This document shows positions 7,951 through 15,273 of a stretch of 39,763 bases of DNA, piece after piece. Location: the NCBI GenBank assembly GCA_001773295.1, contig MEWG01000022.1, positions 1 to 39,763 of the forward strand. Reading direction: 5' to 3'. The position numbers and the translations under genes are program-made. The stretch comes from a candidate division WWE3 bacterium RIFOXYD1_FULL_39_9 (GTDB lineage: Bacteria; Patescibacteriota; WWE3; UBA101185; UBA10185). The notes under the pieces are model-generated. The model saw only the letters and a program-made list of their open reading frames with translations, was not told the DNA's origin and did not search any database. The stretch's first letter is position 1. Every line of letters begins with the position of its first letter.

Positions 7951-7985
7951 CCAGACTATATCCAATATCCACCATCACATATCCA
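7951..7985 (-). promoter_or_regulatory. Putative MraZ-box array (four TGG repeats at 10-11 bp intervals)
   Basis: Reading the minus strand, TGGAT (from 7985), TGGTG (from 7974), TGGAT (from 7964) and TGGTG (from 7953) recur at steps of 11, 10 and 11 bases. That puts all four on the same face of the helix. Characterised MraZ operators are TGGG/GTGGG-type direct repeats with about 10-bp periodicity just upstream of mraZ. The array covers the spacer, the -10 box and the start of the leader of the promoter described here, so binding would block transcription. The third base pattern (TGGA/TGGT rather than TGGG) would be a lineage variant. Confidence 0.6.
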
Positions 7986-7992
7986 TTGTCAA
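7964..7992 (-). promoter_or_regulatory. Putative promoter of the mraZ-ftsI operon
   Basis: Minus strand: a perfect TTGACA (7987-7992), 17-base spacer, then GATATT (7964-7969, 4/6 to the -10 consensus). Nineteen bases separate the -10 box from the ATG at 7944, giving a short leader of about 10-13 bases. The putative MraZ boxes overlap it. The rest of the 7945-8103 gap holds a weak 6-bp hairpin at 8042-8059 and nothing else I recognise. Confidence 0.6.
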
Positions 7993-8103
7993 TACAAATA
8001 AAACCCGAAATTGTGATAAATTAGGCCAATCTGAACATCAAGACATTTCATCTAATGTCAGCATAAAATTTTGAAGAAAATATTTAGTTTTAAAGGGAAT
8101 TTT

Positions 8104-9453
8104 TTACTTCTTTAGATAGTTATTAATCTGATCTATGTTCACTCGATCCTGTTTTGTTGTATCTCTGTCCCTAATCGTAACGGTATTATCTTCCAAAGTG
8201 GTGTAGTCAACGGTAATACAATAGGGCGTGCCTATCTCGTCCTGCGAGTAATATCTTTTACCTACGTTACCTCTATCATCCCAAGCCGTGTTAACGCCTG
8301 CTGAAACTAGTGCGTTATAAATTTCTTTGGCCTTTGATACAAGCTCCTCTTTGTTGCGCATTAGCGGAAATACAGCAACTTCGTAAGGCGCCACTTTCTT
8401 ATCCAACTTCAAAACGACCCTATCCCCGTCCTCGTAGTATGCGTCCATCAGAAGCACGAATAGCAGCCTGGATAGACCAATGGAATACTCCACAATGTGA
8501 GGGATATACTTCTCGCCGGTTTCGTCATCAGTATAAGTAAAGTCTTCGCCCGAAAATTCTCCGTGTCTCTTAAGATCCCAATCGCTTCTGTAGTGGATAC
8601 CCTGAAATTCCTTCCAACCAAATGGAAATTCATATTCAACATCTGTTGCGACTTTATTGTAATGAGCTCTTTCTTTAAATTCCTGATCACGTAATCTCAT
8701 CTTTGACTCAGTTATACCTAAACCTTTTAACCAATCTATGCTCCATGTCTTAAATTTTTCAAAGTATTGCGTGGCATCCTTTTGGTTTACAAACATTTCC
8801 AACTCCATTTGTTCAAACTCACGTGTTCTGTAGAAAAACGGACCCACTTTAATTTCGTTTCTAAATGCTTTACCAATCTGGGCAATACCAAACGGTAGTT
8901 TCAAACGCATCGCGTCTTTAACTAATTTATAATTGTAAAAAATCGGCTGACATGTTTCACCACGCAGGTATGCCTTAGTCTTCTCATCTTCCAAAGTTCC
9001 TACTTGAGCTTCAACAAGATTATTAAATCTTTTTGCTTTGGACAATTTATTTCCGTCGGGACTTAAAAGTTTATTGTCTTCGATAATTTTATTAATTTCT
9101 TCTGGAGTTGAACCATCTGCATTTATACCTAAAGCTTCCTCAATTAAGTGGTCTGCTCTATATCGCTTTCTAGTTTCAAGGTCTTCCACCATTACATCTG
9201 CGAAGGATTCTACGTGACCGCTGGCTTCCCAAACTCTCGGATGAGAAATAATAGCACCGTCGAGACCCACTATATCGGGCTGTCTGTGTACAAACTCGCG
9301 CCACCACAAATTTCTCAACTTCATCAACATTTCGGCACCTAAAGGTCCGTAGTCATACGTAGCTTCCCACCCTCCATATATATCCGAGGAAGGAAACACA
9401 AAACCTCTTCTTTTGCATAATGATATTATTTTTTGTAAATCAACACCCGTCAT
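8104..9453 (-). CDS. glyS: Glycyl-tRNA synthetase (single-chain dimeric class II type)
   Basis: The 449-residue protein begins with the GlyRS segment CKRRGFVFPSSDIYGG and YDYGPLG, then SGHVESFAD. Class II motif 2 is FRNEIKVGPFFYRTREFEQ and motif 3 is YSIGLSRLL. The C-terminal anticodon-binding domain contains VAPYEVAVFPLM and WDDRGNVGKRY. This is the alpha2 bacterial/eukaryotic-archaeal type, not the alpha2-beta2 GlyQ/GlyS tetramer type. It charges tRNA-Gly in the cytosol. The start is the ATG at 9453 with a -10 box (TATACT) nine bases upstream and no Shine-Dalgarno sequence. It lies 74 bases after recO and appears to have its own promoter. Length matches the short bacterial forms (about 450-460). 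Confidence 0.95.
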   Translation of the reverse strand: MTGVDLQKIISLCKRRGFVFPSSDIYGGWEATYDYGPLGAEMLMKLRNLWWREFVHRQPDIVGLDGAIISHPRVWEASGHVESFADVMVEDLETRKRYRADHLIEEALGINADGSTPEEINKIIEDNKLLSPDGNKLSKAKRFNNLVEAQVGTLEDEKTKAYLRGETCQPIFYNYKLVKDAMRLKLPFGIAQIGKAFRNEIKVGPFFYRTREFEQMELEMFVNQKDATQYFEKFKTWSIDWLKGLGITESKMRLRDQEFKERAHYNKVATDVEYEFPFGWKEFQGIHYRSDWDLKRHGEFSGEDFTYTDDETGEKYIPHIVEYSIGLSRLLFVLLMDAYYEDGDRVVLKLDKKVAPYEVAVFPLMRNKEELVSKAKEIYNALVSAGVNTAWDDRGNVGKRYYSQDEIGTPYCITVDYTTLEDNTVTIRDRDTTKQDRVNIDQINNYLKK

Positions 9454-9462
9454 ATCGCTTAA

Positions 9463-9490
9463 AGTATACTATATACGATAACAATCACAA
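9463..9490 (-). promoter_or_regulatory. Putative promoter of glyS
   Basis: Minus strand: TTGTGA (9485-9490, 4/6), 16-base spacer, TATACT (9463-9468, 5/6), then nine bases to the ATG at 9453. No Shine-Dalgarno sequence fits in the leader. I see no T-box or other riboswitch; the space is too small for one. Confidence 0.5.
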
Positions 9491-9512
9491 ATTCTAGCAG
9501 TTTTGAGAGGTC

Positions 9513-9532
9513 GCTAACTAATGCTAACTAAA
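9513..9532. repeat. Two-copy 10-bp tandem repeat at the recO stop
   Basis: GCTAACTAAT at 9513-9522 is followed directly by GCTAACTAAA at 9523-9532 (9 of 10 identical). The second copy contains the recO stop codon (9528-9530). It looks like a small slippage duplication; no function is suggested. Confidence 0.6.
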
Positions 9533-10274
9533 GGTTCGTCAATCCCCGAAGTTTGGAGTACCTCATGGCATCATCTGAAACCAAATGCATGTAATTCTTA
9601 ATTATTTTGTCTGCTATTTGTATCGTATTTTTTGAATCAGCGTATACGTAATCTTGAAAAGTATTTCGTTCAAGGTCACTTAACAAGTGAGCTGTCTTCT
9701 TATCAAGTGGCAATCCCGTTTCCCTGCACGTGTCACAAACAAATCCACCCAAAGCATAGTTAAATTTAACTTTTTCCCATGTATCATCCAAAGGTCGCGA
9801 ACAGACATTACATTTTGTAAGATACATCTGAAATCCTAGTAGACTCATTAATTTAATTTCAAAATGAGCTATTACTAAATCCGGAATTGAATCCTTTTTG
9901 GGAAGTTCGTTGAGAGTTTTTAACAGTTCTACAAAAATTTCTACTGTCTCATGATCTGACTCCTGAAATCTATTCAATAATTCCAAGATGTAAAGAGACT
10001 TAAAAGCCAAGGCTAAATCTCCTTTTATTTCCTTGAATGCGTTTATCGTATTAACTTCCTGTATCGACCTATACCCCTTGTGATCTTCGTGAATCTTTAC
10101 TTTGACGTGATTTAGAGTATCCAAATTACCTGCACGGCGCGACTGAAGCTTTCGGACTCCTCTAGCTATTGCAGATATTTTTCCATACTCTTTTGAATAT
10201 AGGGTGTATATTTTGTTGGAATCACCGTAGTTGATGTTCTTCAACACTACTGCTTCAGTAATGTACTGCTTCAT
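9528..10274 (-). CDS. recO: DNA repair protein RecO
   Basis: The 248-residue protein shows an N-terminal OB-fold with AVVLKNINYGDSNKIYTLYS and the KISAIARGVRK basic strand, a helical middle, and a C-terminal zinc site made of CNVC (about residues 160-163) and CDTC (about 180-183). This is the RecO layout and usual length (about 240-250). Family knowledge: RecO works with RecR to load RecA on single-stranded DNA coated with SSB. The start ATG at 10274 is four bases after the stop of the DUF4012 gene, so the two are probably co-transcribed. No Shine-Dalgarno sequence is evident. Confidence 0.92.
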   Translation of the reverse strand: MKQYITEAVVLKNINYGDSNKIYTLYSKEYGKISAIARGVRKLQSRRAGNLDTLNHVKVKIHEDHKGYRSIQEVNTINAFKEIKGDLALAFKSLYILELLNRFQESDHETVEIFVELLKTLNELPKKDSIPDLVIAHFEIKLMSLLGFQMYLTKCNVCSRPLDDTWEKVKFNYALGGFVCDTCRETGLPLDKKTAHLLSDLERNTFQDYVYADSKNTIQIADKIIKNYMHLVSDDAMRYSKLRGLTNL

Positions 10275-10278
10275 ACAA

Positions 10279-12246
10279 TTAAAGCTTGGAACTGACCTTG
10301 GTGTCTTTGTTCAACAGAATCTCCTGTGATTTACCGTTTACTATTACAACATGTGTCTCTGAGTCAATTCCGGGTTGCTTCTGGATCGTCAAAGTGTATG
10401 TTCCGTTAGTAATAAGGTTATCGGGCAGAGCATACTTGAATGTCATTGACTTGGTTTCGTTAGGACCGAGTTCAATATAACCGGTAAAGTATGTTCTGTT
10501 GCGTTCCTGATCGGTTGAAGTTCCATCTTCCGAACCCTCTACGCTTATAAAGCTGGATCCAATAGGTGCGTACACTCTTACCCAATCCTTAAATCTTTTA
10601 ACAAAGGGGGCGTACTCATCTGAAGGCTGAGTGTAAGTGTAATCAATCTTGACCGTCCTTACCCATTTATTATTTTCCTTGGCAATGGTGTGCGTTACTT
10701 TTTTGTGAGTAAACCAATTTGTTTTGTCTCCGCCCAAATTTGTGGAAACAACCATGGAGTAGTCGCCTTCAGTCTTGTCAAAAACTCGGCCAGCAAAGTT
10801 GTATTTTTCGATTAACGCCTGAGCTTCGGGATCAAACATGTAAACAAGGATGTGTTTGCGTGTAGCAAGATTAATAGCCTTATCAATCATTTTTGGCCAC
10901 AGATTCTTATCTGCCTCGAATACATTTATAAGCATTGCTTCCATTAAGTCTCCTAATACTTTCTTTCTGTTTAGCTGTTCGCGTAACTCAAGTGAAGCAA
11001 TCTTTTCAAGTTCCAAGACCACATTCTCCGATGTGTAAGTTACGCCATTAACAGTTGCTGGACCTGTTACTTCAAGTAACTCCTTTACCACTTGAGTGTC
11101 AATGGCAACAATACCGTCTACCGGTTTGATCTCATAAGGATTAAGTCTTCCGGCCAAGGTGTAGAACTTCAGAAACTGATCCATGGAGGTTATAAAGTCA
11201 GGAGATGCGTTCATGTCTCTGGCATACCATCTCTCTACTAATAGATACTTTGTGTAAGCAGCAGGTGGGTCCGGAAAGTCGTATGTTGCGTCTATCGCGT
11301 CTAAAGCAAGATCGATGCTGTACATATCTTTGGAGGAAAAGTCCGACTGTAAAAGACCGTTATTAATCTTAAATGTAGCGTAATTGGTCATAAATCCACC
11401 TGTTGGTCTGAGCTCTTTATCGTTCTGCATTATTATCATGTATCTCTTCTCAGGGGTATCTACAGCTAATAGTTTAGGGAAAAGGGATAAAGCAACTTTA
11501 ATGTCAGGGCCGTATTCACCGGATTTTGAAAGGGTATTCTTTATAAATTCCAGATTTGATCTTACAGCTACGCCGTTTATCTCTTCAGGGTATTTAGCGG
11601 TATTTATAGATTCAAACTCTTTACCAATCTTAGATACTTTTTCAATTACACCGTCCATCTGACCGGCCACTTCAGGCATGATAGAAACCCATGACTGAAA
11701 TGCTTCCATAAGTCCCTGTTCCTCTGGAACTTCTTGACCCTCTTCGATTTTTAATCCTGCAGCATCTGCAAACGGCAACACAATTACTGAAGCTTCCCTC
11801 ATGGCGTCAATTCCGTAGAAACCGGCATTTATAAATTTATCTGAATCTGAATAAAATTCATTTAGCTTAAACAGCCCCATGTTTTTAGCCCAACCAAAGT
11901 TATCTTCTCTACTTTTGCGCAGAGCTGTTAAATCTTTTTCAGTTTGTTTAAGATTTTTTTCCAATGCAACTAAATCTCTATCTTTAAGCGAAGTTCCAAT
12001 AGAGTCTGCGTCTCTCTGTACCGTCTTTACTGCAGCTAAAACTGAATAAGCAGGTCTGATTAAAAATAAGTAACCAAGTGTAATTAAAACACCAAGTATT
12101 GCGATCATAACTATTCCTGTGACACCAAGCTTCATTGATAATTTATTTTTCATAGGGAGTTTATTATTAATGTTCAGTTTACCAATATCGTTTGATTGGG
12201 TTAAACCACCATCATTTTTTTTATTCCAAAATTTTGCGTTATTCAT
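10279..12246 (-). CDS. DUF4012 domain membrane protein
   Basis: The 655-residue protein has a cytoplasmic N-terminal stretch of about 45 residues, one membrane helix (about residues 42-69), a helical coiled region (about 75-120), and a long extracytoplasmic part. The hallmark MIIMQNDKELRPTGGF followed by FKINNG identifies the DUF4012 family, common in Candidate Phyla Radiation genomes and some Gram-positives. Function is unknown. The NDxExRPTGGF block has been noted for distant likeness to the start of the LCP fold, but I cannot confirm that here. It is preceded by a perfect TATAAT 11 bases before the ATG. recO follows four bases downstream. The nearby sugar-phosphate transferase gene (12305-12949) supports an envelope role by position only. 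Confidence 0.88.
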   Translation of the reverse strand: MNNAKFWNKKNDGGLTQSNDIGKLNINNKLPMKNKLSMKLGVTGIVMIAILGVLITLGYLFLIRPAYSVLAAVKTVQRDADSIGTSLKDRDLVALEKNLKQTEKDLTALRKSREDNFGWAKNMGLFKLNEFYSDSDKFINAGFYGIDAMREASVIVLPFADAAGLKIEEGQEVPEEQGLMEAFQSWVSIMPEVAGQMDGVIEKVSKIGKEFESINTAKYPEEINGVAVRSNLEFIKNTLSKSGEYGPDIKVALSLFPKLLAVDTPEKRYMIIMQNDKELRPTGGFMTNYATFKINNGLLQSDFSSKDMYSIDLALDAIDATYDFPDPPAAYTKYLLVERWYARDMNASPDFITSMDQFLKFYTLAGRLNPYEIKPVDGIVAIDTQVVKELLEVTGPATVNGVTYTSENVVLELEKIASLELREQLNRKKVLGDLMEAMLINVFEADKNLWPKMIDKAINLATRKHILVYMFDPEAQALIEKYNFAGRVFDKTEGDYSMVVSTNLGGDKTNWFTHKKVTHTIAKENNKWVRTVKIDYTYTQPSDEYAPFVKRFKDWVRVYAPIGSSFISVEGSEDGTSTDQERNRTYFTGYIELGPNETKSMTFKYALPDNLITNGTYTLTIQKQPGIDSETHVVIVNGKSQEILLNKDTKVSSKL

Positions 12247-12257
12247 AACAACTTAAA

Positions 12258-12286
12258 ATTATAAAAGAAATGCGCAACTAATTAAA
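12258..12286 (-). promoter_or_regulatory. Putative promoter of the DUF4012-recO operon
   Basis: Minus strand: TATAAT (12258-12263, 6/6) lies 11 bases before the ATG at 12246. At 17-base spacing the -35 region is TTTAAT (12281-12286), a weak 3/6 match. No Shine-Dalgarno sequence lies in the leader. Confidence 0.5.
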
Positions 12287-12304
12287 GTAGATGCTATTTC
12301 CAGT

Positions 12305-12949
12305 TTACAATGCTCCTTTACCACTAAGAACCGCAAAGGGTGTCTTTAGGATTAGTAGTATATCAAACCAAATAGACTTTGTTTTGGCGTATTTAGCGTC
12401 AAGTTTCACCCTGTCCATAAATCCAACATTGGATCTTCCGCTAACTTGCCAAAGCCCTGTAATACCAGGTTTTACCTTCAATGCTTCTTCCAAGTAAGGT
12501 GCTGCTTCAGGATATTTCTGCAACTGTTCCTCGATTTCGTAAAAGTAATAGGCACGCGGACCTACAATACTCATTGTACCGAGCAGCACATTAAAAAACT
12601 GAGGCATCTCATCGATACTTAGTTTCCTAATAATCTTAGCACCTTTTAGAAGTCTCGGGTCTTCGTCTGCACTTAATTTATAGCTATTCTCCATGTACTT
12701 TTTATGGAGTTCTGGATAGTTGTCTTTTAAGAAATCATAGCCGTTTACAACCATTGATCTGAGTTTAAACATTTTGAAAGGTCTCTTATCTTTTCCTACC
12801 CTATCTTTTATATCTGCAAAAACAGGACCTTCCGGAGAAACAAGTTTAACCCATAACGCGCCGCCTATTAAAAGTGGTGAAAAAAGTATTATCCCGCAGA
12901 TTGAACCTATAATATCCATTAATCTCTTAGTTATGTCGTATAAACTCAT
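12305..12949 (-). CDS. Monotopic polyprenyl-phosphate sugar-phosphate transferase (initiating transferase)
   Basis: The 214-residue protein is a short bacterial sugar transferase (PF02397, PglC/WbaP catalytic core). It opens with KRLMDIIGSICGII, a membrane-inserted helix (about residues 8-36), then PVFADIKDRVGKD, FKLRSM, the catalytic-type IDEMPQFFNVL and SIVGPR, and finally KPGITGLWQVSGRS. Family knowledge: these enzymes move a sugar-1-phosphate from a nucleotide sugar to undecaprenyl phosphate on the inner face of the membrane, starting capsule, exopolysaccharide or glycoprotein glycan assembly. It is the only initiating transferase in the window. The gene lies 36 bases after the GT4 gene at 12986-14080 and is probably co-transcribed with it. 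The sugar cannot be deduced. Confidence 0.93.
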   Translation of the reverse strand: MSLYDITKRLMDIIGSICGIILFSPLLIGGALWVKLVSPEGPVFADIKDRVGKDKRPFKMFKLRSMVVNGYDFLKDNYPELHKKYMENSYKLSADEDPRLLKGAKIIRKLSIDEMPQFFNVLLGTMSIVGPRAYYFYEIEEQLQKYPEAAPYLEEALKVKPGITGLWQVSGRSNVGFMDRVKLDAKYAKTKSIWFDILLILKTPFAVLSGKGAL

Positions 12950-12985
12950 ATATGTTTAGCAGGGAGCTGTATCACCATAATAATA

Positions 12986-14080
12986 TCAAATATTTTTGCT
13001 CGTCAAATCATTAACGAGTTTTTTGATTTTTCCATTGAAGACATCTTTGCTAAATTCTTTTGCTCTCGAAATACAGTCTTCCTCAGAAAATTTACCGAGA
13101 TCAAAGTTTTTAAGAGTCTCGCATAACGATTCTACAGTCTGTTCTTCAAAGAAAACGCCGGTTTTACCCTCTATTATAGTTTCAGTCACTCCCCCTTTCC
13201 CGTAGGCTATAACAGCTTTGCCCATTGCCATAGCCTCTAGTGGAACAATTCCAAAATCCTCCAATTGTGTGTTTATCAAAGCCTTACATTTTCTAACTGT
13301 ATCCACTTTGATGTCATCTGCGTATCCCAAAAACTCGATATTTTCGTTCGCAATGCTTTTTAGTCTTTCCATATCTGTACCAACCCCGATTATTTTCAGC
13401 TTTAAATTCAATCTTTTACAAGCTTCGATTGCTAAGTCAACTTTTTTCCATGCCACTAAACGAGTTATCACTAAATAGTAGTCTGAGGCTGCAGAGCTAT
13501 TATTCGCCGTCTCTTTGAAGTTATTCATATCTACAAACGGGTAAATGATTGTCGACTCCCTGTTCAAATATTTTTTTATGCGCCTTTGAGCGTTGCGCGA
13601 GTTTGCTATCAAGAAATCTACTCTTCTTGCCGCAGTATAATCGGCCATTCTAAAATAGCTTAAGAAATAAGAAAGAAATCTTTTTAATCTGGGACTAAAG
13701 TAGCTATCCGGCTCCCAAAACATTCTCCCAGGTGAATTCATGTAACAAATGTGGATTTGATCGGCACGGGTAATGGCGTGATGCGCATATCTTGAAGAAA
13801 TTGAGAAAACTAACTCGTAGTCCTCAAGCTTAAATGACTCGATCCCCAATATATGAAACAAAAAAACCGAATAGAACCTGTTCAGTTTAACCTTAAAAGG
13901 CAGTACCTGCATAAAAGAAGTAATTACTTTAACACCACGTTTCTTAAACCTGTTGACCCAAAATTCAGTTGCTACGGGAGTAAACACATCTGCCTCAGGC
14001 CAAAGCTCCGAAACAGCTTCAACAACGTTTTCCTGACCTCCTCTTTGTATTAAATCGTCGCATACAATAGCTATTTTCAT
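12986..14080 (-). CDS. GT4 glycosyltransferase, mannosyltransferase-like
   Basis: The 364-residue GT-B protein starts MKIAIVCDDLIQRGGQENVV, the usual GT4 acceptor-side loop. It carries the donor-binding half with VITRLVAWKKVDLAIEA and the E-x7-E motif in EDFGIVPLE (Glu274, Glu282), followed by AMAMGKAVIAYGKGG. The EDFGIVPLEAMA-GK-VIAYGKGG run resembles the WbaZ/MtfB group that uses GDP-mannose; the phosphomannomutase in this window could support that. I chose the ATG at 14080; the longer form needs a TTG at 14095 beside an inverted repeat. It is cytosolic or membrane-associated and would extend a polyprenyl-linked glycan. It precedes the initiating sugar transferase on the same strand. Donor specificity is inference. 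Confidence 0.87.
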   Translation of the reverse strand: MKIAIVCDDLIQRGGQENVVEAVSELWPEADVFTPVATEFWVNRFKKRGVKVITSFMQVLPFKVKLNRFYSVFLFHILGIESFKLEDYELVFSISSRYAHHAITRADQIHICYMNSPGRMFWEPDSYFSPRLKRFLSYFLSYFRMADYTAARRVDFLIANSRNAQRRIKKYLNRESTIIYPFVDMNNFKETANNSSAASDYYLVITRLVAWKKVDLAIEACKRLNLKLKIIGVGTDMERLKSIANENIEFLGYADDIKVDTVRKCKALINTQLEDFGIVPLEAMAMGKAVIAYGKGGVTETIIEGKTGVFFEEQTVESLCETLKNFDLGKFSEEDCISRAKEFSKDVFNGKIKKLVNDLTSKNI

Positions 14081-14095
14081 ATCTTTATAACCCAA

Positions 14096-14121
14096 TCACT
14101 TGCGTTGTTTTATGCAAGTGA
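14096..14121. repeat. 8-bp inverted repeat between divergent glycosyltransferase genes
   Basis: TCACTTGC (14096-14103) pairs exactly with GCAAGTGA (14114-14121) across the 10-base loop GTTGTTTTAT. It fills most of the 56-base gap between the starts at 14080 (minus) and 14137 (plus) and directly abuts the -10-like AATAAT of the plus gene. It could be an operator for the divergent pair or a transcript hairpin. There is no T-run after either arm, so it is not an intrinsic terminator. Confidence 0.5.
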
Positions 14122-14127
14122 AATAAT
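14100..14127 (+). promoter_or_regulatory. Candidate promoter of the GT4 gene at 14137
   Basis: AATAAT (14122-14127, 5/6 to the -10 consensus) lies nine bases before the ATG at 14137. TTGCGT (14100-14105) at 16-base spacing is a weak 3/6 match for -35. The inverted repeat 14096-14121 covers the -35 and spacer, so occupation of it would compete with polymerase. Confidence 0.35.
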
Positions 14128-14136
14128 AGTAACATT

Positions 14137-15273
14137 ATGATTATAGGCTTAAATGGTCAAAAGTTACTTACTAAATCGCCGGCCGGACCGGAGAGGTATA
14201 CCTTAAGCCTCTACAAAGCTCTCGCCGGTCTCGACAAGACTAATCAGTATATTATCTATCTTGAAAACGATCCGACTGAATTTCCGGAAGTTAAATACTT
14301 CGAACAATTTCCAAACTTTAGACTCAAACAGTTAACAAAGATTGTTTCATGGACACATATTAGTCTTCTGCTAGAACTACTTAGAAACCCTGTAGATGTA
14401 TTTTTTTCACCGGTGCACACATTGCCGTTTATAAAAACATTTGGAACTAAATACGTTTCAATGATTCACGGGCTGGAATATAAAAGTAATGAGATTTATA
14501 GCACACTTTCAGCTCGAGGCTTACTTCATCCGTTTGTTCTTTGGTACACCATGTTAATTGCCGATTTAATTATTGTTCCATCGAGGTTTACAAAAAAGGC
14601 TGTAAAAACAAGTCGGTTATTACAAAATATGGAAAAGGTTAAAGTTATTTACGAAGGTGTAAACGATACTTTTTATAAAAGAAATGAACTTGAGATAAGC
14701 GAAATTAAATCCAAGTACGGTCTCTCAGGAAAAAATTACGTTATCTTTGTTTCAACGATTCAACCAAGAAAGAATATTCCAAATCTTGTTAAGGGTTTTA
14801 GTATGGCATTGGAGTCGAAAAATGAATTGAAAGAAACTATTCTGGTTATAGTAGGTGAAAAAGGCTGGTCCTTCGAGGAATCTATTGCTGCACCAACTAA
14901 ATATAATGTTGTGAATAATGTTAAGTTTTTAGGCTGGGTAGATCAGAGTGATCTACCTACGTTGATGTCAGGTGCCGCAGCATACGTTATGCCGTCTTTT
15001 GAAGAAGGCTTTAGTCTTACAATTCTCGAGGCCATGGCTTCAGAAGTTCCTGTTATAGCTTCGGATATTGAAACTCACAAAGAAATAGGAAACAATTATT
15101 GTAATTTCGTAAATCCAAACAGTCCTGAGGAAATTAAAAAAGCATTAATCAAAGTTCTTACTGGTCAAGTGGAGGCAAACAGAATTGAAAATGCAAAAAA
15201 TTATGCGAGAAGTTTTACATGGAAAGAAACTGCTATGAGAACTCTGTCTGCTTTTGAATCTTTGTTAGCTTAG
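14137..15273 (+). CDS. GT4 glycosyltransferase
   Basis: The 378-residue GT-B enzyme has the acceptor-side GPERYTLSLYKAL (about residues 18-30), VSMIHGLEY (107-115) and IVPSRFTKKA, and the donor half with STIQPRKNIPNL (Arg211, Lys212), FLGWVDQSDL and the E-x7-E motif EGFSLTILE (Glu290, Glu298) followed by AMASEVPVIASD. This matches the GT4 family common in O-antigen and exopolysaccharide clusters. It is divergent from the GT4 gene at 12986-14080. Its 3' end overlaps the convergent GT4 gene at 15265-16407 by nine bases. The two convergent genes share the same N-terminal G-P-x-RY layout and may have arisen by duplication and inversion. The sugar donor is unknown. Confidence 0.88.
   Translation: MIIGLNGQKLLTKSPAGPERYTLSLYKALAGLDKTNQYIIYLENDPTEFPEVKYFEQFPNFRLKQLTKIVSWTHISLLLELLRNPVDVFFSPVHTLPFIKTFGTKYVSMIHGLEYKSNEIYSTLSARGLLHPFVLWYTMLIADLIIVPSRFTKKAVKTSRLLQNMEKVKVIYEGVNDTFYKRNELEISEIKSKYGLSGKNYVIFVSTIQPRKNIPNLVKGFSMALESKNELKETILVIVGEKGWSFEESIAAPTKYNVVNNVKFLGWVDQSDLPTLMSGAAAYVMPSFEEGFSLTILEAMASEVPVIASDIETHKEIGNNYCNFVNPNSPEEIKKALIKVLTGQVEANRIENAKNYARSFTWKETAMRTLSAFESLLA

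Noticed and set aside
8042..8059. GACATT/AATGTC hairpin downstream of glyS as a terminator
   Set aside because: The stem is only six base pairs, AT-rich, and no T-run follows on the transcribed strand.
12950..12985. Promoter for the initiating sugar transferase in the 36-base gap
   Set aside because: TAAACA three bases before the ATG is too close and no -35 fits; read-through from the GT4 gene is simpler.
14081..14095. TTG start adding five residues to the GT4 protein at 12986-14080
   Set aside because: The ATG at 14080 begins exactly at the conserved KIAIV strand and the TTG has no ribosome-binding site.
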